Shown: in pieces, positions 44,252 through 52,519 of the stretch
Numbering within the stretch: the stretch's first letter is position 1
How the letters are laid out: every line of letters begins with the position of its first letter
Assembly (NCBI GenBank): GCA_021166725.1
Contig: JAJPES010000056.1
Coordinates: forward strand, 1-64,000
From: Burkholderiaceae bacterium
GTDB taxonomy: Bacteria > Pseudomonadota > Gammaproteobacteria > Burkholderiales > Burkholderiaceae_E
DNA: 64,000 bases
Reading direction: 5' to 3'
The notes under the pieces: generated by a model
What the model was told of the DNA's origin: nothing
The model's input: only the letters and a program-made list of their open reading frames with translations
Databases searched by the model: none
Translations under genes and position numbers: made by a program

Positions 44252-44645
44252 CCTGGTTCACAAGAAGCTTGCTTTCATCGAGACCTGCGTCGCCGACCTG
44301 CGCGCGATGGCGCGGCTCGATGCGATCGACGAAGACGTGCGTGAAGAACGATTCGTCGTCCACACCCTTCAGCTCGCGGCGCAGGCGACGATCGACGTCG
44401 CCTCCCACGTCGTCTCGGATGAGCGCCTAAGCGAGCCGCGTACGAACGCCGAGCTCTTCGAACTCCTGCACCGGGCGCAGTGGATCGACCTCGACCTGAG
44501 CCGGTCGATGCGCAATCTTGCAGGCTTTCGCAACGTCGTCGTGCACGGATACGAGGACGTCGCGTTGGAGATCGTGAAGGACATCGTGCGCAACCGGCTG
44601 GTCGACCTGCTCGACTTCGTCGCCGCCGTGCGGCGAAGGATGTGA
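44238..44645 (+). CDS. HEPN-domain ribonuclease toxin (HepT type)
   Basis: A 135-residue all-helical protein of the DUF86/HepT family. The catalytic motif is RNVVVHGYEDV, containing R, four residues, H, one residue, Y; the tyrosine is the target of AMPylation by MntA. The helix QLAAQATIDVASHVVSD is also typical. Toxin of the MntA/HepT module. Convergent with tkt, with a 7-bp gap. Confidence 0.88.
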   Translation: MVDSDLVHKKLAFIETCVADLRAMARLDAIDEDVREERFVVHTLQLAAQATIDVASHVVSDERLSEPRTNAELFELLHRAQWIDLDLSRSMRNLAGFRNVVVHGYEDVALEIVKDIVRNRLVDLLDFVAAVRRRM

Positions 44646-44652
44646 ACGAGGA

Positions 44653-46740
44653 TCACCCCAGGCACCGCCGCGCCCGCTCGACCACGTTCCCCACGTCGAA
44701 CCCGTAGCGCCGCATCACCTCGTCGCCCGGCGCCGACGCGCCAAACCGGTCGACGCCGATCACCTCTCCCGCATCGCCGACCCAGCGTTCCCATCCCATC
44801 GGCGACGCAGCCTCGATCGCCACCCGTGCGCGAACGCTGCGCGGCAGCACCGACTCGCGATACGCCTCGTCCTGCGCCTCGAACAACTCCCAGCACGGCA
44901 TCGAAACGACGCGCACGATAGTCCCATCCGTCGCAAGCTTCTCCGCCGCCTGCAACGCCAGCGATACCTCGCTGCCGGTCGCGATCAGGATCAGCGCCGG
45001 CGCCGCGTCGCCCGATCGCCCGAAGTCCTTCAGCACGTACGCCCCGCGCCGCAGCCCTTCGGCCGGCGCCACTACCGACCGGTCCAGCGTCGGCACCTTC
45101 TGCCGCGTCAGCACCAATGCCGTCGGCCGATCGCGCGTCTCGACCGCCACGCGCCAAGCCACTGCCGTCTCGTTCGCGTCGCACGGCCGGATCACGTCGA
45201 GGTTCGGCACCGCGCGCAGGCTGGCGATCTGCTCCACCGGCTGGTGCGTCGGGCCGTCCTCGCCCAACGCGATGCTGTCGTGCGTGAAGACGTAAACGAC
45301 CTGTAGCCCCATCAACGCCGCCAGGCGGATCGACGGGCGCATGTAGTCGGAGAACGTGAGGAAGGTCGCGCCGAAGGGCAACATGCCGCCGTGCGCGGCC
45401 AGGCCGTTGAGGATCGCGCCCATTGCGTGCTCGCGCACGCCGAAATGCAGGTTGCGCCCGGCGTAGCTCCAGGGACCGTTGGGCTGGTCCTGCGCCGCCG
45501 GCGGCGCGGGCGGCGGCGGATTGAATTCACCCAGGCCCTGCAGGGCGGTATACGTCGAAGGATCGAGGTCGGCGGAGCCCCCCGTCAGCGCGGGCAGGTG
45601 CGTGGCGATCTCGTTGGCGACCTTGCCGCCGGCGACGCGCGTCGCAATGCCTTTCGGATCGGGCGCGAACGACGGAATCGATGCATCCCAACCGTGCGGC
45701 AGCTCGCCGCGCATGCGCTGCTCGAACTCGTCGGCCTCCTCGGGCAGCGCGACGCGATAGGCCTCCAACCGCGACTTCCATTCGTCGACCAGACGCCGTC
45801 CCTGATCGATCGCCTCGCGGGCGCGTTCGCGCACGTCGTCGGGCACGAGGAACGGTGGCGACTCGGGCCAGCCGAGCGCACGCTTGGTCGCCGCGACGTC
45901 CTTTTCGCCGAGCGGCGAGCCGTGCGCCTTGTAGCTGTCCTGCTCGGGAGACCCGTAGCCGATGTGCGTGCGCACGAGGACGAGCGACGGGCGTTCCTGC
46001 TCGTCGCAGGCGCGTGCTATCGCCGCGCCGATCGCCGCCAGATCGTTGCCGTCGTCCACCGTCTGCGTCCGCCAGCCGTAGGCGGCGAAGCGTGCCGCGC
46101 GATCCTCGCTGAAGGTGATCGGCGTGCCGGCGGCCAGCGTCACCTCGTTGTCGTCGTAGAGCACGACGAGCTTGCCGAGCTTCAGGTGCCCGGCGAGCGA
46201 TGCGGCTTCCGAGGCGACGCCCTCCATCAGGTCGCCGTCGCTGGCGATGACGAAGGTGCGGTGGTCGACGATCGAATGCCCAGGACGGTCGTAGCGCGCG
46301 GCGAGCTGCGCTTCTGCGATAGCCATTCCGACCGCGTTCGACAGACCCTGGCCCAGCGGCCCGGTGGTGATCTCGACGCCCGGCGTGTGGCCGCGCTCCG
46401 GATGCCCCGGCGTGCGGCTGCCCCATTGGCGGAACTGCTTCAGATCGTCGAGCGACAGGTCATAGCCGGTGAGGAACAGCAGCGAATACAGCAGCGCAGA
46501 GCCATGGCCGGCGGACAGCACGAAGCGGTCGCGATCGGCCCAGTGCGGCTCCGTGGGTGCATGGCGCAGGAACCGGCTCCACAGCGCCCAGGCCATCGGC
46601 GCGGCGCCCAGCGGCAGCCCCGGGTGGCCGCTGTCGGCTTTCTGCACCATGTCCACCGACAGGAAGCGCAGCGTGTCGACGCAGCGGCGATCGAGGTCGT
46701 CGAAAGATCGAGGATCAGAACGAGGTGAGGCGGCGGTCAT
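44653..46740 (-). CDS. tkt: Transketolase
   Basis: A 695-residue enzyme. Thiamine-diphosphate motif [20 protein letters not shown], with active-site segments [39 protein letters not shown] and [20 protein letters not shown]. It transfers two-carbon ketol units in the non-oxidative pentose phosphate pathway. A Pro-rich insertion ([16 protein letters not shown]) interrupts the middle region near residue 400 and looks like an unusual loop. It starts in an ATGA overlap with zwf, so oxidative and non-oxidative steps are cotranscribed. Confidence 0.96.
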   Translation of the reverse strand: MTAASPRSDPRSFDDLDRRCVDTLRFLSVDMVQKADSGHPGLPLGAAPMAWALWSRFLRHAPTEPHWADRDRFVLSAGHGSALLYSLLFLTGYDLSLDDLKQFRQWGSRTPGHPERGHTPGVEITTGPLGQGLSNAVGMAIAEAQLAARYDRPGHSIVDHRTFVIASDGDLMEGVASEAASLAGHLKLGKLVVLYDDNEVTLAAGTPITFSEDRAARFAAYGWRTQTVDDGNDLAAIGAAIARACDEQERPSLVLVRTHIGYGSPEQDSYKAHGSPLGEKDVAATKRALGWPESPPFLVPDDVRERAREAIDQGRRLVDEWKSRLEAYRVALPEEADEFEQRMRGELPHGWDASIPSFAPDPKGIATRVAGGKVANEIATHLPALTGGSADLDPSTYTALQGLGEFNPPPPAPPAAQDQPNGPWSYAGRNLHFGVREHAMGAILNGLAAHGGMLPFGATFLTFSDYMRPSIRLAALMGLQVVYVFTHDSIALGEDGPTHQPVEQIASLRAVPNLDVIRPCDANETAVAWRVAVETRDRPTALVLTRQKVPTLDRSVVAPAEGLRRGAYVLKDFGRSGDAAPALILIATGSEVSLALQAAEKLATDGTIVRVVSMPCWELFEAQDEAYRESVLPRSVRARVAIEAASPMGWERWVGDAGEVIGVDRFGASAPGDEVMRRYGFDVGNVVERARRCLG

Positions 46741-48134
46741 CGGTTCTTCGCTCCTTCGCGCGGGTGCGGGTCGTGCCAGCCCTCGTCGCCGGCGACGATC
46801 TTCGCCGCCGCCGTCGGGCCCCAACTTCCGGGTTCGTAAGGCAGCACCGGCCGCGAGTCGTGCAATGCCGGCTCCACCACCCGCCAGGCCGCTTCGACCG
46901 TGTCGTCGCGCGTGAAGAGCGACGAGTCGCCTCGTAGCGCATCGCCGATCAGCCGCTCGTAGGCGCTGCGCCCGCCGTTCTCGGGGCAGCAGGTGGCAAC
47001 GAGCTCGACGTCTTCGCCCGTCATCGCCTCGCCCGGCTTCTTCGCGCGCGCGCCGATCGAGACGATCACCTCGGGACCGAGCTGGAAACGGAAGTAGTTC
47101 GAGTGCCGCCCCGAGACGGGATCGAAGAGCGCCAGCGGCGGCGTCTTCAGATCGACGAAGACCTCGGTGGCCGTCACCGGCAGGCGCTTGCCGGCGCGGA
47201 GGTAGAAGGGCACGCCTGCCCAGCGCCAGGTCTCGATCTGCAACCGTAGCGCGACGAAGGTCTCGACGTCGGAGTCCGGGGCCACGCCGTCGACCTCGCG
47301 ATAGCCATCGAACTGCCCCCGCACGACCTGCGACGGATCGAGCGGGCGCATCGCGCGAAACAGTCGCAGCTTCTCCGAGCGCATCGACTCGGCGTCGCTG
47401 CCCACCGGCGCGTCCATCGCGAGCAGCGACACGACCTGCAGCAGGTGGTTCTGCACCACGTCGCGGACCGCGCCCACCCCATCGTAGAACGCGCCGCGAC
47501 CATGCACGCCGAAGGCCTCGGCCATCGTGATCTGCACCGACGCGATGTGCGTGCGGTTCCACAGCGGCTCGACGAAGGAATTCGCGAAGCGGAAGTACAG
47601 CAGGTTCTGCACTGCTTCCTTGCCGAGGTAGTGGTCGATGCGAAAGACCGACGACTCGGGGAAATGCGCGTGGAGCGTGCGGTTGAGCTCGCGCGCGGAT
47701 TCGACGTCGCGGCCGAAGGGTTTCTCGACGATGACGCTCGCGCCGTCGGTGCAGCCGGCATGCGCCAAGCCGTCGAGCACCGTTTCGAACATCGACGGGG
47801 GAATGGCGAGGTAGTGCAGCGGGTGTGCAGCGTCGCCGAGTTCGGCGCGCAGCTTGGCGTAGGTCTTTTCGTCGCGGTAGTTGCCGTCGATGTAGCGCAA
47901 TCGGCTGGACAGGCGCTGCCACGAGGCCTCGTCGACTGGGCCGCTCGCTTCGAGGCTCGCGCGGGCACGGGCGCGGAAATCGTCGATCGACAGCGGGGAA
48001 CGGGCGACGCCGACAATTGGCATCTCGAGGCGACCGTCGCGTACGAGGGCCGCGAGCGCGGGAAAGATCTTCTTGTGGGCGAGATCGCCGGTGGCGCCGA
48101 AGAAGACGAAGGCGTCGGCGCGGAAGGAGGGCAT
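46737..48134 (-). CDS. zwf: Glucose-6-phosphate dehydrogenase
   Basis: A 465-residue enzyme from ATG 48134 with AGGAG upstream on the coding strand; a longer frame to 48224 lacks conserved sequence. Signatures: nucleotide loop [12 protein letters not shown] (11-22) and the active-site [13 protein letters not shown] (165-177) with catalytic His and substrate Lys. It oxidises glucose-6-phosphate, supplying NADPH. First gene of the zwf-tkt operon. A damaged 134-bp copy of residues 150-195 lies at 51959-52092. Confidence 0.96.
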   Translation of the reverse strand: MPSFRADAFVFFGATGDLAHKKIFPALAALVRDGRLEMPIVGVARSPLSIDDFRARARASLEASGPVDEASWQRLSSRLRYIDGNYRDEKTYAKLRAELGDAAHPLHYLAIPPSMFETVLDGLAHAGCTDGASVIVEKPFGRDVESARELNRTLHAHFPESSVFRIDHYLGKEAVQNLLYFRFANSFVEPLWNRTHIASVQITMAEAFGVHGRGAFYDGVGAVRDVVQNHLLQVVSLLAMDAPVGSDAESMRSEKLRLFRAMRPLDPSQVVRGQFDGYREVDGVAPDSDVETFVALRLQIETWRWAGVPFYLRAGKRLPVTATEVFVDLKTPPLALFDPVSGRHSNYFRFQLGPEVIVSIGARAKKPGEAMTGEDVELVATCCPENGGRSAYERLIGDALRGDSSLFTRDDTVEAAWRVVEPALHDSRPVLPYEPGSWGPTAAAKIVAGDEGWHDPHPREGAKNR

Positions 48135-48304
48135 GAGGGCGCTCCTGGGCCAAGTGACGCGTTTCAGTCTACGGACGCGAGTCGAGAGGCCTCGGCAGAT
48201 GCGATCCCGGCAGTGGGGTCGCATCGGTGAATGAACGGGCAGTTGACCTGTTCTGGTGGATAACTACTACACATGCTTCGGCGATGCACTCAGTGTTGCA
48301 AATG

Positions 48305-48334
48305 TTGTTCCGACGGTATTCCCTCCGCTATATG
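48305..48334 (+). promoter_or_regulatory. Candidate promoter of the sxtJ cassette
   Basis: TTGTTC at 48305-48310 and TATATG at 48329-48334 are separated by 18 bp, in a locally AT-richer stretch of the 230-bp gap between zwf and sxtJ. A shifted -10 reading TATGAT (48331-48336) would need a 20-bp spacer. Only a moderate match. Confidence 0.3.
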
Positions 48335-48364
48335 ATCTGAACCACAACAGACGGGGAAGATCCT

Positions 48365-48781
48365 ATGGGGCTTTCGTCGGGCCGGCAGACCGAATTGATA
48401 CTGCCGTCGAACCGCTCGTTCGGTTTCCTTTTTTCCGTCGTGTTCGCCGTGGTGGCGCTCTGGCCGCTCCTGTTCGGCGAGGCGATTCGCGCGTGGGCAG
48501 GCGTCGCTGCGGCGGTCGTTGCATTCGTCACGATGCTGATCCCGAACGTACTGACTCCAGTAAACCGGGCGTGGATGCGCTTCGGCGTTCTTCTGCATCG
48601 AATCGTGAGCCCCGTAGTACTGGCGTTCATGTTCTTCGTCGTGCTCACTCCCTTTGGTTTCGTCATGCGAGCACTTGGACGGAGGCCGCTCGAATTGTCG
48701 CGCGACGCGTCGGTCGATACCTATTGGGTGCGACGTGAACCTCCCGGCCCGGAGCCGGAGTCCATTCGCAATCAGTTCTAG
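48365..48781 (+). CDS. SxtJ family membrane protein
   Basis: A 138-residue protein with three or four hydrophobic segments (LFSVVFAVVALWPLLFG, VAAAVVAFVTMLIP and VVLAFMFFVVLTPFGFVMRA). The segments NRAWMRFGVLLHRIVSPVVL and LTPFGFVMRALGR are the SxtJ hallmark. Members sit next to carbamoyltransferases and DUF5989 genes in polysaccharide loci and in saxitoxin clusters. Molecular role is unknown. RBS GGGGAAG upstream. First gene of a four-gene operon. Confidence 0.85.
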   Translation: MGLSSGRQTELILPSNRSFGFLFSVVFAVVALWPLLFGEAIRAWAGVAAAVVAFVTMLIPNVLTPVNRAWMRFGVLLHRIVSPVVLAFMFFVVLTPFGFVMRALGRRPLELSRDASVDTYWVRREPPGPEPESIRNQF

Positions 48782-48791
48782 GAGGCGCTCC

Positions 48792-48944
48792 ATGATCGAA
48801 CTGACGAAGGAACTATTTGCCTACATGGCGACGCGCAAGAAATTCTGGCTCTTGCCGATCCTGGTCGTGATGCTGCTACTCGGTGGCCTGCTCGTTCTCG
48901 CCCAGGGTTCGGCGCTCGCGCCGTTCATCTATACGCTGTTCTGA
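48792..48944 (+). CDS. DUF5989 family single-helix protein
   Basis: A 50-residue protein: TKELFAYMATRKKFWLLPIL then one membrane helix (VVMLLLGGLLVLAQGSALAP) and FIYTLF at the end. This is the full DUF5989 pattern. GGAGG lies seven bases before ATG 48792. It occupies the usual place between sxtJ and the carbamoyltransferase. Function is unknown; probably a small membrane partner of SxtJ. Confidence 0.85.
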   Translation: MIELTKELFAYMATRKKFWLLPILVVMLLLGGLLVLAQGSALAPFIYTLF

Positions 48945-48947
48945 ACC

Positions 48948-50783
48948 ATGTACGTTCTTGGCCTCTCTGCCTATTACCACGACAGTGCCGCCGCGCTGGT
49001 GCACGACGGACGGATCGTCGCCGCTGCCCAGGAGGAACGCTTCACACGGAGAAAGCACGATGCAGGCTTTCCGGTGAACGCAGTCTCAGCGTGTTTGCGT
49101 CAGGCGAACATCGGGCTTTCGCAGGTGGATCTCGTCGCTTTCTACGACAAGCCGTTTCTCAAGTTCGAACGTCTGCTCGAAACGTACCTATCGTTCGCGC
49201 CGTCCGGATTCGCCTCTTTTCGCAAGGCGATGCCGGTGTGGCTGCGCGAGAAATTCTTCCTCAAGGATCTTCTCTGCCGTGAACTGCGCGCGCTTGACAA
49301 GGGGTTCCACGCACGCGAAAAGCTTCGCTTCTCCGAGCATCACCTGAGTCACGCTGCAAGCGCCTATTACCCGTCGCCTTTCGAGGAAGCGGCGGTCCTG
49401 ACGATGGATGGCGTCGGAGAATGGGCGACGACGTCGATCGCTCTTGGTCGCGGCACCGATCTGCGCCTTCACCGCGAGATCCATTTTCCTCATTCGATCG
49501 GGCTGCTCTATTCGGCTTTCACCTATTACACCGGCTTCAAGGTCAATTCGGGCGAATACAAGGTGATGGGTCTTGCCCCGTACGGAGAGCCGAAATACGC
49601 GAAGACGATTCTCGACAACGTCATCGACGTGAAGCCCGACGGCAGTTTTCGGCTCGACATGCAGTACTTCGACTATTGCACTGGGCTGCGAATGACGAAC
49701 GAGCGTTTTCATGCGCTGTTCGGTGGGCCTGCCCGGCAACCGGAAAAGGAACCCTTGACGCAGCGTCACATGGATCTGGCGGCGTCCATCCAGGCTGTCA
49801 CGGAGGAAGTCGTTCTCCGTCTCGTCCGGTCGATCGCGTCCGAAGGTTCGAGCCGGAATCTTTGCCTGGCGGGCGGCGTCGCCTTGAACTGCGTTGCCAA
49901 CGGCAAGGTGTTGCGCGACGGTCATTTTTCCCGGGTATGGATTCAACCAGCTGCCGGCGACGCAGGCGGAGCGCTGGGCGCGGCGCTGATCACATGTCAC
50001 ATGGGCGAGCGGCAGGAGCGTCGCGTCGGCGTCGGCGACGCGATGCAGGGCGGATACCTCGGGCCTTCGTTCGGGCAGGCGGAGATCGAGTCACGGCTGC
50101 GCAACGCGGGAGCCCGTTTCACGGTGCTTCAGAGTGACGCCCTGATCGACGAATGCGCCCGACTCCTCGCTGATGGTCAGGCGCTCGGCTGGTTCCAGGG
50201 GCGGATGGAATTCGGCCCGCGCGCGCTCGGAGGGCGATCGATCCTCGGCGACAGCCGTTCGCCGACGATGCAGAAGACGCTGAACCTGAAGGTGAAATAT
50301 CGGGAGTCTTTCCGGCCTTTTGCGCCTTCGATTCTGCGCGAAGACGTTGCCGAATGGTTCGAACTCGACGAAGACAGCCCTTACATGCTGATCGTCGCGG
50401 ATGTGATCGAGGGTCGCAGACGCGCGATGACGACGCAGGAACAGAGCCTGTTTGGAATCGACAAGCTGAACGTTCCGCGCTCGTCGATTCCTGCGGTGAC
50501 GCACGTGGATTATTCAGCGCGGATCCAGACCGTCCATCGCGAGACCAATCCGCGGTATCACGCGTTGCTCTCCGCGTTCAAGGCGCTCACCGGTTGCCCG
50601 GTTCTCGTCAATACCAGTTTCAACGTGCGTGGCGAGCCGATCGTCTGCACGCCTGAGGATGCTTTCCGCTGCTTCATGGGAACCGGGATTGAAGCGCTGG
50701 CAATTGGCAATTGCCTGCTGAGAAAAGGCGACCAGGATTCCTCGCTCGCCCGCGACTACGTCGCCCAGTTCGAGCTCGACTGA
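48948..50783 (+). CDS. Carbamoyltransferase (NodU/CmcH family)
   Basis: A 611-residue enzyme. The N-terminal ASKHA-fold domain starts MYVLGLSAYYHDSAAALVHD, with EHHLSHAASAYYPSPFEEAA and VLTMDGVGEWATTSIALGRG. The C-terminal YrdC-like carbamoyl-transfer domain contains GRMEFGPRALGGRSILGDSR and CPVLVNTSFNVRGEPIVCTP. Such enzymes make carbamoyl-adenylate from carbamoyl phosphate and ATP and transfer the group to a hydroxyl of a sugar or secondary metabolite. Its neighbours imply a polysaccharide target. Confidence 0.95.
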   Translation: MYVLGLSAYYHDSAAALVHDGRIVAAAQEERFTRRKHDAGFPVNAVSACLRQANIGLSQVDLVAFYDKPFLKFERLLETYLSFAPSGFASFRKAMPVWLREKFFLKDLLCRELRALDKGFHAREKLRFSEHHLSHAASAYYPSPFEEAAVLTMDGVGEWATTSIALGRGTDLRLHREIHFPHSIGLLYSAFTYYTGFKVNSGEYKVMGLAPYGEPKYAKTILDNVIDVKPDGSFRLDMQYFDYCTGLRMTNERFHALFGGPARQPEKEPLTQRHMDLAASIQAVTEEVVLRLVRSIASEGSSRNLCLAGGVALNCVANGKVLRDGHFSRVWIQPAAGDAGGALGAALITCHMGERQERRVGVGDAMQGGYLGPSFGQAEIESRLRNAGARFTVLQSDALIDECARLLADGQALGWFQGRMEFGPRALGGRSILGDSRSPTMQKTLNLKVKYRESFRPFAPSILREDVAEWFELDEDSPYMLIVADVIEGRRRAMTTQEQSLFGIDKLNVPRSSIPAVTHVDYSARIQTVHRETNPRYHALLSAFKALTGCPVLVNTSFNVRGEPIVCTPEDAFRCFMGTGIEALAIGNCLLRKGDQDSSLARDYVAQFELD

Positions 50784-50786
50784 AGC

Positions 50787-51899
50787 ATGTCTGCCCCTGA
50801 ACGCCTGTCCGCGCGCGCAAAAAGGGTTCTTGCGGCCGCGTTGGTGATCGTGGCGATCGTGATACTCATGGGCGGCGCGGAGATCGCGGTTCGTGTCCGG
50901 CAGGCGTGGAAGCACGGAACGTCGCTGACGCTCGATCAGATGTACGCGATCGACCCGGTGACGAAGTTACGGATACCCAAAGCCGGGGGAGACTTCGGTC
51001 GCATCCGGATCGACTCGCGCGGATTCAGAAACCCGGAACTCGTTGATCCGGAGCCTGCGGGAACCGTGCGCGTGGCATTCCTCGGCGCCTCGACCACGTT
51101 CTGCGCCGAGGTCAGTTCGAACGAAGCGACCTGGCCTCATCTGGTGACCGAGGCATTGCGTCGCCGATTCCCGGATACCCGGATCGATTACGTCAACGCA
51201 GGTGTTCCCGGCTACACGGTGGAGAGTTCGTTGGTCAATCTGAAGCAGAGAGTGGCGCCGCTCCGCCCCGACGTCATTGTCATCTACCATGCGACGAACG
51301 ATTTGTCGGGGGAGATCCGAGCCTTGGCAGGCAGCCGTGGGGTTGACATCGCGCCGCCTGAGGCTTCCTGGATCGCGCGCCGATCGCTCTTGTGGCTGCT
51401 CGTATCGAAGAACCTCACGGTACTTGCCGCTCAGCGGCGTGCTCAGTCGAGCGATGCGAGATACATCCCCATCGATCAGGGTCATCTCGGTAGCGCTTTC
51501 AAGAACCGACTCGGGAGCCTGGTTGAAGCCGCGAAAGGCACCGGCGCCGAGGTCGCCGTCGTCACCTTCACGACGCAAATGCGGCGAGATCAGGAACAGG
51601 AAGCCCGAAATCGCGCCATGCAAAGCGCGGTTCTCTACTCTCCTGGCGTCTCCTTCGACGGACTGATCGATAGTTTCGCGCGCTACAACGAGATCATCCG
51701 CGAGGTCGCAACTGAGAAGAAAGTGATTCTCGTGGGTGACGAGGACGCGGTACCCGGTGATTCGGATCACTTCGTCGATTCGGTACATTTCACCGATGCT
51801 GGGAGTCGAGCGCAAGCCGCGCGCGTCGCGGGGGCGCTGGCGGACCACTCGTCGATCGTCAATCGACTCGATCAGCTCAAAGTGCAGAGCGCCCACTAA
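50787..51899 (+). CDS. SGNH/GDSL hydrolase family protein
   Basis: A 370-residue protein with an N-terminal membrane anchor (VLAAALVIVAIVILMGGAEI). SGNH blocks are visible: block I VRVAFLGASTTFCAEVSSNE (GAS in place of GDS, serine kept), block III IYHATNDLSG (Asn) and block V DSVHFTDAGSRA (Asp and His). It is an esterase or acyltransferase-like enzyme facing the periplasm, likely acting on an O-acetyl or other ester of the polysaccharide. It starts 3 bp after the carbamoyltransferase and ends the four-gene cassette. Confidence 0.88.
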   Translation: MSAPERLSARAKRVLAAALVIVAIVILMGGAEIAVRVRQAWKHGTSLTLDQMYAIDPVTKLRIPKAGGDFGRIRIDSRGFRNPELVDPEPAGTVRVAFLGASTTFCAEVSSNEATWPHLVTEALRRRFPDTRIDYVNAGVPGYTVESSLVNLKQRVAPLRPDVIVIYHATNDLSGEIRALAGSRGVDIAPPEASWIARRSLLWLLVSKNLTVLAAQRRAQSSDARYIPIDQGHLGSAFKNRLGSLVEAAKGTGAEVAVVTFTTQMRRDQEQEARNRAMQSAVLYSPGVSFDGLIDSFARYNEIIREVATEKKVILVGDEDAVPGDSDHFVDSVHFTDAGSRAQAARVAGALADHSSIVNRLDQLKVQSAH

Positions 51900-51958
51900 A
51901 AGCGGACCTCCCCAGATCTGGACGCTGCGACGGAGGTGCGGCGGAAACCGAATCCGCG

Positions 51959-52092
51959 CAACCGCATGCTGCACGCGCACTTCCCGGAGTCGTCGGTGTT
52001 TCGCATCGACCACTATCCCGGCAAGGAGGCGGTGTGCGGTTCCACAGCGGCTCGACGAAGGAATTGGCGAAGCGGAAATAGAGCAGGTTCTG
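51959..52092. pseudogene. Relic of zwf with its distal half inverted in place
   Basis: 51959-52034 matches the zwf coding strand for codons of [20 protein letters not shown] and GKEAV. 52034-52092 is the reverse complement of the directly following zwf piece ([20 protein letters not shown]). In the intact gene the two pieces are contiguous. I count 3 mismatches in 59 in the inverted part, all synonymous, and 9 in 76 in the first part, 7 of them synonymous. The source was therefore probably a functional second zwf copy rather than the present one. Confidence 0.85.
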
Positions 52093-52261
52093 ACGAGGTG
52101 AAGATGCCTCGAGGGCAGCCGCTCACGGCGTCTGCGACGCGCCGCTTCGCTGCTGCTACCGTGTCGAACTTCTTTACAGTAGCGACAGTAAGTCGCGCGA
52201 AGCGACGCCAAGAATCTTCTGGAATGAGCCACTTGCGAGAAATGGCATCGATATTGCTGCT

Positions 52262-52297
52262 CTGGTGGACGCCCCGGTAGCGCGGTGTGTCCACCAG
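52262..52297 (+). repeat. Stem-loop upstream of the PEP-CTERM gene
   Basis: CTGGTGGAC (52262-52270) and GTCCACCAG (52289-52297) form a perfect 9-bp stem with an 18-nt loop, 32 bp before the start codon. It may lie in the 5' untranslated region. The rest of 52093-52261 shows no gene and no other structure that I can support. Confidence 0.55.
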
Positions 52298-52329
52298 GAA
52301 GGGGCCCACGCGAAAAACAGGAGGTCGAC

Positions 52330-52488
52330 ATGCGTGTCTGGATCGGAGTGGTGCTTTCGCTGGCGAGCGTCGCGGCATACGCGGGCGTTGTGCCTCCTCC
52401 TACGCAGGTTCCCGAACCCGGAACGCTCGGGCTGCTCGCGGCTGCGGCGGCGGCCGGCCTCGCTTTCGGCCGCAAGCGCAGGAAGTAG
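52330..52488 (+). CDS. Miniature PEP-CTERM sorting-domain protein
   Basis: A 52-residue protein from ATG 52330 with AGGAGG five bases upstream. It consists of a signal peptide (MRVWIGVVLSLASVAAYA), a stretch of about seven residues (GVVPPPT) and a complete PEP-CTERM tail: VPEPGTLGLLAAAAAAGLAF then GRKRRK. The PEP motif is the exosortase cleavage site. After both cleavages only about ten residues would remain. The strong ribosome binding site and intact frame argue for a real gene. The exosortase itself is not in the window. Confidence 0.85.
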   Translation: MRVWIGVVLSLASVAAYAGVVPPPTQVPEPGTLGLLAAAAAAGLAFGRKRRK

Positions 52489-52519
52489 CAGGCGCGGTTT
52501 GCCTCGGGGGAGGCGCTCG

